Shown here one piece after another: positions 18,974 through 25,507 of a stretch of DNA of 28,579 nt (position 1 is the stretch's first letter; every line of letters begins with the position of its first letter). The notes beneath the pieces are model-generated. The model saw nothing but the letters and a program-made list of their open reading frames with translations. It was not told the DNA's origin and searched no databases. Origin of the DNA: Flavobacteriaceae bacterium UBA2765. GTDB lineage: Bacteria > Bacteroidota > Bacteroidia > Flavobacteriales > Flavobacteriaceae. Where the stretch lies: NCBI GenBank assembly GCA_002352665.1, contig DEIV01000149.1:1-28579 (forward strand). Reading direction: 5' to 3'. Made by a program: the position numbers and the translations under genes.

Positions 18974-19978
18974 ATGAATAGCCTAGAAAGATATTTAAAA
19001 ACAATCAAAGGTGAGCCCGTTGATCATTTGGCACGAATTCCAATAGTCATGCAATTCGCAGCGGAATATATTGATTCCAATTACGGAAAATTTGCATCAG
19101 ATTATAATGTACTGGTAGAAGCAAATATTGCTTGTGCAAAAGATTTTGGTTTTGACCAATTAAGTGCTATTTCTGACCCTTATCGAGAAACACAAGGTTT
19201 TGGTGCTGAAATAAAATATGTAGAAAATGGTGTACCAAGATGTATTACAACACCACTTAAAAATAAAGATTTATCAACTTTAAAAGAACCAGGTCCCTAC
19301 TCATCAGAACGAATGTTCGACAGAATAAAAGCCATACAACTCTACAAAGAGAAAGCCTATGGTGAATACTCTATTATGGGCTGGGTTGAAGGACCAGCCG
19401 CTGAAGCTGCAGATTTTTATGGTTTAACAGAATTCTATATGGATGTGATGTTAGATCCTGATTTTATGGAAGAATTGATGGATAAAGTAACTGAAACAGC
19501 TATAGAATTTGCATTAGCACAGTTAAAAGAAGGAGCAGATACTATCGGAATTGGTGATGCTGTTTGTAGTCAGATATCACCAGATGTATACGAAGAATTA
19601 ATTTTACCTCGTGAAAAAAAATTAGTAGATGCCATTAAAAAAGCAGGTGGTTATGTACGCTTACATATTTGTGGAAATATTACACACCTCTTACCTGGTA
19701 TTTCAACTTTAGATATAGATATTCTTGATGTTGACCATATGGTTGATATGGAAGAAGCTAGAGAGATTTTAGGAACAAGTGTAATATTGGCCGGAAATAT
19801 AGATCCTGTAACTGGGATTAAAGATGGAAATCCTAAATCTATATCAAATTATATGAGTAATACATACAATGCTGTTGGAAACCCATTAATGGTTTGTGCA
19901 GGGTGTGAGATTCCATCAAAAACACCTAATGAGAATTTACAATCTTTATGTACACCCATCACTTGGAAAGAGAATTAA
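18974..19978 (+). CDS. URO-D-fold corrinoid methyltransferase (MtaA/CmuA-type) within the PUL
   Basis: A 334-aa cytoplasmic protein of the uroporphyrinogen decarboxylase superfamily. It is not a heme-pathway HemE: it has the zinc-thiolate set of MtaA/MtbA/CmuA methyltransferases, H231-x-C233 in RLHICGN and a distal CAGC (C308, C311) followed by EIPSKTPNENL. Other family marks are MGWVEGPAAEAADFYG and ILDVDHMVDMEEAREILG. MtaA-type proteins move a methyl group between a corrinoid protein and a zinc-activated acceptor or donor. In Bacteroidota without coenzyme M the partner is unknown. It lies between the GH9 gene and a secreted glycosidase gene (12 bases to the next start), on the PUL strand, and converges with the corrinoid cluster. 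The inference is that it acts on a methylated sugar or passes its methyl group to the corrinoid protein encoded at 27040-27678. Confidence 0.88.
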   Translation: MNSLERYLKTIKGEPVDHLARIPIVMQFAAEYIDSNYGKFASDYNVLVEANIACAKDFGFDQLSAISDPYRETQGFGAEIKYVENGVPRCITTPLKNKDLSTLKEPGPYSSERMFDRIKAIQLYKEKAYGEYSIMGWVEGPAAEAADFYGLTEFYMDVMLDPDFMEELMDKVTETAIEFALAQLKEGADTIGIGDAVCSQISPDVYEELILPREKKLVDAIKKAGGYVRLHICGNITHLLPGISTLDIDILDVDHMVDMEEAREILGTSVILAGNIDPVTGIKDGNPKSISNYMSNTYNAVGNPLMVCAGCEIPSKTPNENLQSLCTPITWKEN

Positions 19979-19990
19979 AAAATTAGAACA

Positions 19991-21445
19991 ATGAAAAATC
20001 AACTAGTTGTGTGGTTAGCTTGCATATTTTTTATGCAAACAAGCATTGCACAAATAAAAGAGACTAAAGGAATAGAATTCAATCCAGATAATCCAATGTA
20101 TTGGAATTATAATGGAAAACCTATTTTTCTATTTGGAGGATCAAGTAACGACAACCTTCATCAAAATAATAATATAATTGAAGAGCTTGATCTTATCCAA
20201 TCCATTGGAGGAAATTTTGTACGCGGGAATATGAGTTGGCGAGATAAAGGAAATGTTAAACCTTATTTGAAGATTGATGGTAAATATGATCTGAATAAAC
20301 CAAATCCAGCATATTGGAATAAGTTTGAAACCTTTGTAAGTGAAACAGAGAAAAGAGGCATAATTATAATGTTAGAAATATGGCCAACGGTAGATTTTCA
20401 TAAATACAACGTTCAAGGATGGTTAGATAATCCTTTTAATCCAGCTGTCAATTCAAATTATACATTAGAAGAAACAAATCTACCTGCAGCATTTGATTTT
20501 TATCATTGGGAAGCATTGAATCCTATTTATGAAACAGTTCCGGGATTGAAAAATCACAACCCTAAAGTTTTAAAGTATTTGGAAAAATTTATAGACAAAC
20601 TTCTTTCCATAAGTCTTAAGCATGGTAACATTTTATACTGTATGAATAATGAAAATTATTCTGATCCGAAATGGGGACAATATTGGATAAGCTACGTAAA
20701 AAAGAAGGCTGTAAAAAAAGGGAAAACCATTTTTGCTACTGATATGTATGATGATTGGGATCCAACAGGAGGTGAAATTGTACCTTTGAATTATGTTACC
20801 AAATATGATCATCCAAATTGGGGGAGAAGCAGTCCAATATTACAAATTCAGCATCCGGAAATTTATGATTATGTAGATATTTCAAATTCAAACTCACAAT
20901 TTAATGAAATTCATTATGCTATAAATTATTGGGTTTATAAAAAAGTAAAAAATTCTTCTCATCCACGTCCTATTATGGTCGATAAAATTTATGGAGGTCC
21001 CAATAATTCTCGCTGGGCAGGAGACCAAGCTGATGGTGCAGAAAAATTTTGGCGGAATTTGTTTGGTGGAATTGCATCAACACGATTTCATAGAGAACCA
21101 TTTGGAAACGGAATAAATAGCTATGCACAAATTCATATTAAAAGTATGAAAATGCTCTTAGATAAAATAGATGTATTTAATAGTGAACCTGAACCTTGGT
21201 TTATTGCCTATAAAGGCGGACATGAAGTTTATACCTTGGCAAATAAAAATAAAAAACAATTTGCAGTTCTCTTTTTTGATGGAGGAAGACCTAGCTTGAA
21301 TTTACTAGGAAAAGTAACTTTTCAATGGTTAGAAATTTCAAGTAGCAAATGGCGAGATGCAGAAGAAGTAAACTTAATAAAAGGTTTTGAAATCAATCCA
21401 CCAGATGATGGCTTTTGGGTACTATTAATTGAAAAAGTAGATTAA
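19991..21445 (+). CDS. Secreted TIM-barrel glycoside hydrolase-like protein (clan GH-A type, family uncertain)
   Basis: A 484-aa protein with a Sec signal peptide (residues 1-20, ending SIAQ, no lipobox). The start GKPIFLFGGSSNDNLHQ followed by GGNFVRGNMSWRD is typical of DUF4038/GH5-like (beta/alpha)8 glycosidases. YCMNNENYS (Asn-Glu) fits the acid/base at the end of strand 4 in clan GH-A, and IMVDKIYGGPN looks like a later barrel strand. A small C-terminal beta domain follows (FAVLFFDGGRPSLNL to DDGFWVLLIEK). I do not recognise a numbered CAZy family with confidence. It starts 12 bases after the URO-D methyltransferase, so the two are surely co-transcribed; that pairing suggests this enzyme releases the sugar the methyltransferase handles. 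That link is inference. Confidence 0.7.
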   Translation: MKNQLVVWLACIFFMQTSIAQIKETKGIEFNPDNPMYWNYNGKPIFLFGGSSNDNLHQNNNIIEELDLIQSIGGNFVRGNMSWRDKGNVKPYLKIDGKYDLNKPNPAYWNKFETFVSETEKRGIIIMLEIWPTVDFHKYNVQGWLDNPFNPAVNSNYTLEETNLPAAFDFYHWEALNPIYETVPGLKNHNPKVLKYLEKFIDKLLSISLKHGNILYCMNNENYSDPKWGQYWISYVKKKAVKKGKTIFATDMYDDWDPTGGEIVPLNYVTKYDHPNWGRSSPILQIQHPEIYDYVDISNSNSQFNEIHYAINYWVYKKVKNSSHPRPIMVDKIYGGPNNSRWAGDQADGAEKFWRNLFGGIASTRFHREPFGNGINSYAQIHIKSMKMLLDKIDVFNSEPEPWFIAYKGGHEVYTLANKNKKQFAVLFFDGGRPSLNLLGKVTFQWLEISSSKWRDAEEVNLIKGFEINPPDDGFWVLLIEKVD

Positions 21446-21464
21446 AAAATATCATATCATTCTT

Positions 21465-21499
21465 AAAGTGACTAATTGCAATATGCTTATAGTCACTTT
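21465..21499. terminator. Bidirectional hairpin between the convergent operons
   Basis: A perfect 10-bp stem, AAAGTGACTA (21465-21474) with TAGTCACTTT (21490-21499), over a 15-nt loop, lies in the 121-base gap where the PUL and the corrinoid cluster meet tail to tail. The flanks are A/T-rich in both directions but lack a long pure T run. Confidence 0.65.
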
Positions 21500-21566
21500 C
21501 TAAATAAAATTTGATTAAAAAATCATCAAGTATTTTTGATTACACTACCTATTTTTATGCTGGTCT

Positions 21567-21899
21567 TCAATTTTTTTCCAACCAAAACGCTCCGTTTTCT
21601 AAACTATAAGCATAGCCAGCTTCATTAGCGGCTTCAGTGATTGCTGCCTGCAACATCACTCTTGGATCCGGGCTTACATCCAGTCTTCTCATCAAGCCGT
21701 GACCAACTTCTCCATTGATCTTTAAAGACACTTTTAAACCTTTACGTTTGACCTTGATTTCATATTCTCCTTCAACTTTACTGTTGAATGGTTTGAGGTA
21801 AGCATCCATATAATGAACACCAATACCTGAATTATCTACAAAATTAGCTTCTAATTTTTGTTCAGCTTCTTTGTTTTCTGTTCCAATTTTAAATTTCAT
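21567..21899 (-). CDS. 110-aa protein of unknown function, last gene of the corrinoid cluster
   Basis: I do not recognise a family. From ATG 21899 the product is 110 residues, starting MKFKIGTENKEAEQKL, with no signal peptide or membrane helix. The first two thirds alternate charged and hydrophobic residues as in beta strands (EGEYEIKVKRKGLKVSLKINGEVG). The last third contains a probable helix (RVMLQAAITEAANEAGYAYSLE) and ends AFWLEKN. The frame could extend 20 codons upstream, but that stretch (MSQRSTEIHRD...) comes from a dispersed CGCAGAG-type repeat and is unlikely to be coding. The gene follows the MetH-activation-like gene by 63 bases and is the last before the convergent terminator. 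Its position suggests an accessory role in methyl transfer or corrinoid handling; that is only inference from context. Confidence 0.75.
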   Translation of the reverse strand: MKFKIGTENKEAEQKLEANFVDNSGIGVHYMDAYLKPFNSKVEGEYEIKVKRKGLKVSLKINGEVGHGLMRRLDVSPDPRVMLQAAITEAANEAGYAYSLENGAFWLEKN

Positions 21900-21926
21900 A
21901 TCTATTATTTTTATGTTTATTATTTT

Positions 21927-21957
21927 ATCTCTGTGAATCTCAGTGCTTCTCTGCGAC
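21927..21957 (-). repeat. Dispersed CGCAGAG-type repeat fragment
   Basis: Read on the minus strand: TGTCGCAGAGAAGCACTGAG then ATTCACAGAG. Strings with CGCAGAG/CACAGAG are scattered between genes in many environmental bacterial genomes. It overlaps the possible upstream extension of the 110-aa gene and argues against the longer start. Confidence 0.55.
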
Positions 21958-21962
21958 AAAAT

Positions 21963-22685
21963 CTACTTTTTCACAAACAATCCTTTATCCTTACAATTAC
22001 AATCCATAAAACTACATGTTGTACATTCTATAGCTATCAATTCATCATTTGCTTCTCCTTTATAAATACCTATTAAAGATAACTGGCTTTTTAATGGGGC
22101 TAACAAAGCGGTATCAGATATCGAAACAGGAATTAGCTTGTTGGTACTATTTTTAATAATATCCATCAATAAAAATTGTTCTTTTAAGTCCCATCCGGGA
22201 TAACCGGGACTATATCTTGACAAGGCTCGCCTGTTTTTTTTTGCAGCCCATTCATTAATATATTGCACTCCAAAATAAACAAGAGTCTCAGTAACACTCG
22301 CGGCATAAGTATCTAAAAAAAATGACCTGTCAGGTTCATCAGATGACCATAACTCTGCAGTTTTTTTATCAACTGAATCACCAGCAGTTGAAACAATCAG
22401 CAATGCTGTTTTTACGGCATACTTGTAAAAACGATTATATATTTTAGGTGCTTTTGTTTCAATAGTATTTAAGAATATTTTTTCTTTTTCTAAGGTTACA
22501 TCAACTTCATAAATTTGCATCCATGGATTTCCATTATCTTGATACCATTGTGCAGCCCAATCCATAGATTTTTGTATATGTTCTGGTACTTCATGATCTT
22601 TAGGGTACCCCAATCTTCTGATATAATGAGGTCTATCAACCTTTAGTTGATGCGGTTTATCTAAAAATGATAAATTTATTTCCAT
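21963..22685 (-). CDS. Stand-alone protein like the MetH B12-reactivation (AdoMet-binding) domain
   Basis: A 240-aa cytoplasmic protein. The key motif RYSPGYPGWDLKEQFLLMDII (residues about 157-177) matches the AdoMet-binding signature of the cobalamin-dependent methionine synthase activation domain. An upstream helix region (TAASVTETLVYFGVQYINEW-like) also fits. The C-terminus has a Cys cluster, C221-x-x-C224-x4-C229-x-C231, which could bind a metal. In MetH the domain reductively remethylates inactive Co(II) using AdoMet and an electron donor. Stand-alone copies are found in corrinoid methyltransferase clusters, where a role in corrinoid methylation, reactivation or binding is suspected. It lies between the RACo-type gene (79 bases upstream, with a dispersed repeat in the gap) and the 110-aa unknown. 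Family resemblance is good; the actual reaction is not known. Confidence 0.82.
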   Translation of the reverse strand: MEINLSFLDKPHQLKVDRPHYIRRLGYPKDHEVPEHIQKSMDWAAQWYQDNGNPWMQIYEVDVTLEKEKIFLNTIETKAPKIYNRFYKYAVKTALLIVSTAGDSVDKKTAELWSSDEPDRSFFLDTYAASVTETLVYFGVQYINEWAAKKNRRALSRYSPGYPGWDLKEQFLLMDIIKNSTNKLIPVSISDTALLAPLKSQLSLIGIYKGEANDELIAIECTTCSFMDCNCKDKGLFVKK

Positions 22686-22716
22686 ATGTTTAGTAGTTCT
22701 ATTGTCAATATTTCAA

Positions 22717-22749
22717 GAGATTGCCACGTCCTACGTCCTCGCAATGACA
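22717..22749. repeat. Dispersed palindromic repeat (ATTGCC...GCAATGACA type)
   Basis: The 33-base segment starts GAGATTGCCACG and ends CTCGCAATGACA, with ATTGC/GCAAT arms (22720-22724 with 22741-22745). This is the well-known small intergenic repeat (TCATTGCGAGGA...GGCAATCTC on the other strand) seen in many copies across Bacteroidota and other phyla. It sits in the 79-base gap between two genes of the corrinoid cluster. Confidence 0.6.
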
Positions 22750-22764
22750 TTGACTTCATCATAC

Positions 22765-24372
22765 TTATCTTATTTCGTGAAACAAATATCCTTCTACAAA
22801 ATGATCAAAAAAATCGGGATCCGTTTCTAAATTTACTTGCCGGATATTGTTTACAAATTTTTCCAATGCTTCTCTTTTTGTTTTAGACAAAAGTGCAATC
22901 GTCAATCCTTCAATGGTAGCATTTCCTATTTTTTTAAATTTCTCTCTGGGAATATTTGGTAATAAACCTATTCTTATTCCTGCCTCAATGTCTATATGTT
23001 CACCAAAGCCACCTGCCAGATAGAAGGTATCAATTTCTTCGAAAGTTATTCCATATTCCTTAAAGAGGATTTGCAATGCTGCTACATTTGCAGCTTTGGT
23101 TTGAGACAATAAATTAATATCATTTTCATTGATAAAAACATGTTTATCATTATCTAGGTATAGCAACTCAATATCATCTTCAAACCGACCCACTTCATTA
23201 ATTTTTTTTGTACGTGTTAATTCACCTAGAATATCTATCAGCCCAGAACCACAGATGCCTTCTGGCGGCTTATCATTTACAGTTTTTATTTTAATGTTTC
23301 CTTCATTAGAAATCTTAACATTTTCAATAGCTCCATCTAACGCAGGCATTCCGAAAGCCATTCCGCCGCCTTCAAATGCAGGCCCTGAGGGGCTAGATGC
23401 AGCAATCGCTTTGTGTTTATTTCCAATAACAATTTCGGTATTGGTTCCAATATCCATAAAGGCAATCACTTTATTCTCTTTCATTAACTGAATTGCTAAT
23501 AAACAAGCCGAAGTATCAGCTCCTACATGTCCGCCAATAATAGGTAAACCATATATTCTAGCTTTTGGACAAATAGGCAGTCGCATTTTTTTTGCCGTAT
23601 TTTGGACAGCTGTGGTTTTTTTTAGGCCTTTTTCTACGTCAAATTCGGTTAATGATTTATAAGGTGTTTGTCCGATAGTAAAGACATTCAATCCAAAGAA
23701 CAAATCTCTCATTGTAGTATTACCACCTACCATAACTTCAAAAATATTTTCGGGTGTATCGCAAAGAGATAAAATAGTGTTTGACAAATGGGCTGTAAAT
23801 ACACGTTTTAGTTCTTTTTTACCCTGCTCTGTATCATACACTATTCGAGCCATCACATTTGTTCCTGCAAAACGTTGAGGATTCTCAAAGGATGCCGTTC
23901 CTTTTATATTTCCTTCTTCAAGATCTACCAGCCTAACAACTACAGTGGTTGTACCAATATCAACTGCTAATCCTAACAAAGAACCTGTAGTTTCAGCAAT
24001 GGCTTTGTCATCTAAAAATACTATGCTGCCCTTTCTATAGACCGATGGCTCTAATTTTAAATTTGAAAGTGTAGAGATACCTTTATCTTCAATTTTAATC
24101 AAGCTTCTTTTTAAACTCTCTGCTTTTACTTCTCCTTCTTTTTCAATAAATGTTTGACAAGCTAATCGGTATTTAGTTGATAAATGCTGCTCTTCTTTAG
24201 TTAATGGAGATAAGAATTCTGAGCCTTCCTTGATTTCTATCAAACACTCTTTGCACTTGCCTTGATTTTTGCAAGATGAAGGTATTGTTATGGCCATTTC
24301 CTCCGCTAAATCAAATAAAGATTTATTTGCAGTAACTTGGATAGTTTTGTTATTTAAGGAAAAAGTCGACAT
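22765..24372 (-). CDS. Reductive activator of corrinoid protein (RACo-type), 2Fe-2S plus ASKHA ATPase
   Basis: A 535-aa cytoplasmic protein. The N-terminal 2Fe-2S ferredoxin domain has C34-x5-C40-x2-C43 and C72 (SCKNQGKCKEC, then RLAC). After a linker, residues about 130-535 form the actin-like ASKHA domain (formerly DUF4445): phosphate-binding LAVDIGTTTVVVRLVDL, FMDIGTNTEIVIG, SSPSGPAFEGGGMAFGMPALDGAIE and FYLAGGFGEHIDIE. RACo proteins use ATP to drive electrons uphill from the Fe-S cluster to Co(II) of a corrinoid protein, restoring active Co(I). Length and domain order match the family. It lies 111 bases after the pterin-binding methyltransferase gene, with a dispersed repeat in the gap. 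Its target is most simply the corrinoid protein at 27040-27678. Confidence 0.93.
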   Translation of the reverse strand: MSTFSLNNKTIQVTANKSLFDLAEEMAITIPSSCKNQGKCKECLIEIKEGSEFLSPLTKEEQHLSTKYRLACQTFIEKEGEVKAESLKRSLIKIEDKGISTLSNLKLEPSVYRKGSIVFLDDKAIAETTGSLLGLAVDIGTTTVVVRLVDLEEGNIKGTASFENPQRFAGTNVMARIVYDTEQGKKELKRVFTAHLSNTILSLCDTPENIFEVMVGGNTTMRDLFFGLNVFTIGQTPYKSLTEFDVEKGLKKTTAVQNTAKKMRLPICPKARIYGLPIIGGHVGADTSACLLAIQLMKENKVIAFMDIGTNTEIVIGNKHKAIAASSPSGPAFEGGGMAFGMPALDGAIENVKISNEGNIKIKTVNDKPPEGICGSGLIDILGELTRTKKINEVGRFEDDIELLYLDNDKHVFINENDINLLSQTKAANVAALQILFKEYGITFEEIDTFYLAGGFGEHIDIEAGIRIGLLPNIPREKFKKIGNATIEGLTIALLSKTKREALEKFVNNIRQVNLETDPDFFDHFVEGYLFHEIR

Positions 24373-24407
24373 TGTTTTAAGTTGGAATTCTGTAGTTCTA
24401 ATTCTTT

Positions 24408-24477
24408 TATTTTCTAATTCAAAATGCTTCTCGATACATTTTTCACTCCTAAATTCGTAAAAAACACTCGAAGTGAC
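24408..24477 (-). repeat. Flavobacterial dispersed repeat upstream of the RACo gene
   Basis: On the minus strand: TGTCACTTCGAGTGTTTTTT, a spacer, GTATCGAGAAG, then TTTTGAATTAGAAAATA. The CACTTCGAGTG...TATCGAGAA parts form an imperfect inverted repeat typical of intergenic repeats in Flavobacteria. The last 17 bases (24408-24424) are identical to 25415-25431, upstream of the neighbouring gene. Confidence 0.6.
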
Positions 24478-24483
24478 ATTTAA

Positions 24484-25407
24484 TTAAAAATCGTCATCAT
24501 CCTCTTTTACTAAATCTAAAATAGCTGTTGTTTGCCTAAATCCGGATTCTGCAATTGTTTCTCCTTCTAGTGGTCGTGCTTGCTGTAATGCATTTTTTAG
24601 TCCAATTACCAATGAATCATCCAAAGGCAATGGTTGTGGATTGTGTTCAGGATTAGAAATTGAAAAATCTAAGCCCAATTCTCCTGCCACACTCAAATAA
24701 GCTCGCTCCATTGATGCTCTAATGTTTTTGGGTGTTCCCCATGCAAAATTTGACAGTCCTACTGAAATATGAACTCCTTCTAAATTTGTATCAGCTCTAA
24801 TCAGTTTTATAGCATCTAAGCCCATATTAACCAGCCCTTGCGTATCTGCTCCCACCGGTGGCAAACCTGGATCTAAGAAAATTTGATCGTTCCTTAGATT
24901 TGCTTTTGACCGTAATAAATCTACAAAATATTGAGCAGTTTGATAACTTTCTTTAGGTGTTTCACAAGGAACTCCACCGCTTGCAGTTACTTTTTCTGAA
25001 ACAATGGCCAATACAGATGCATTATATTGTCCAGCTAAAGCTATTAATTCATCCAATTCTTGTCTTGATGCAGCAATAGAGTTGATTAATGGTGGTGGTG
25101 ATTTTTTAAAATCATAAGCCTCGATAGCGGTTTTATGGAATGCTAAAGATGGATGATCAAAACATAATGGCAACGGAGACACTTCTTGTAATGCAGGAAT
25201 CAGATCTGGTAAAAAAGCAAGCATTTCTTCTAACTTAACATTCATATTTCTAGTACTATCAATATTCACGTCTAAGTAATCAGAACCTTGAGCTGTTTGT
25301 GAGATTGCCAATGCTTGATATGCCTTAAGATCTTTAGCCTTCCATGCCCTACGGGCTCTGCCATATGCGTTGTTTATTAGATCTCCAATAATTCCTATTT
25401 TATTCAT
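24484..25407 (-). CDS. Pterin-binding methyltransferase (DHPS superfamily; methyl-THF:corrinoid methyltransferase type)
   Basis: A 307-aa cytoplasmic TIM-barrel protein of the dihydropteroate-synthase-like superfamily that includes AcsE, MtgA, CmuB and the folate-binding domain of MetH. Visible marks: GDLINNAYGRARRAW at the start; QGSDYLDVNIDSTRN, the strand carrying the conserved Asp for pterin binding; PLCFDHPS; PPLINSIAAS; ILDPGLPP-type strand (QIFLDPGLPPVG); and VGLSNFAWGTPKNIR, matching the GLSNxSFG motif of methyl-THF methyltransferases. In this setting it should move the methyl group from methyl-corrinoid to tetrahydrofolate (or the reverse). It is not the biosynthetic FolP: it lacks that gene's context and sits between MTHFR and RACo genes. 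It ends with an acidic tail (EDDDDF). Confidence 0.88.
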   Translation of the reverse strand: MNKIGIIGDLINNAYGRARRAWKAKDLKAYQALAISQTAQGSDYLDVNIDSTRNMNVKLEEMLAFLPDLIPALQEVSPLPLCFDHPSLAFHKTAIEAYDFKKSPPPLINSIAASRQELDELIALAGQYNASVLAIVSEKVTASGGVPCETPKESYQTAQYFVDLLRSKANLRNDQIFLDPGLPPVGADTQGLVNMGLDAIKLIRADTNLEGVHISVGLSNFAWGTPKNIRASMERAYLSVAGELGLDFSISNPEHNPQPLPLDDSLVIGLKNALQQARPLEGETIAESGFRQTTAILDLVKEDDDDF

Positions 25408-25414
25408 ATTCTAG

Positions 25415-25466
25415 TATTTTCTAATTCAAAAAACTATTCTCGAAACACCACGCACAAAAGCGTGGT
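25415..25466 (-). repeat. Dispersed repeat with hairpin upstream of the pterin-binding methyltransferase
   Basis: It contains a 7-bp hairpin, ACCACGC/GCGTGGT (25447-25453 with 25460-25466), then TCGAGAA, then the 17-base TTTTGAATTAGAAAATA (minus strand, 25415-25431) seen also at 24408-24424. It ends about 8 bases before the start codon and may affect expression of the downstream gene. Confidence 0.5.
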
Positions 25467-25507
25467 ACTTGAACTGGCAGCATACCAACTTTACTGTTTC
25501 TTCATTA

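Noticed and set aside
18974..19978. Heme-pathway uroporphyrinogen decarboxylase (HemE)
   Set aside because: The protein has the HxC and distal Cys zinc motif of methyltransferases and lies among carbohydrate and methyl-transfer genes.
21900..21959. Longer start for the 110-aa gene (130 aa beginning MSQRSTEIHRD)
   Set aside because: The extra 20 codons overlap a CGCAGAG-type dispersed repeat and look non-coding; ATG at 21899 leads directly into the structured part.
24484..25407. Folate-biosynthesis dihydropteroate synthase (FolP)
   Set aside because: Context with corrinoid protein, MTHFR and RACo, and the GLSNFAWG motif, point to a methyl-THF methyltransferase instead.
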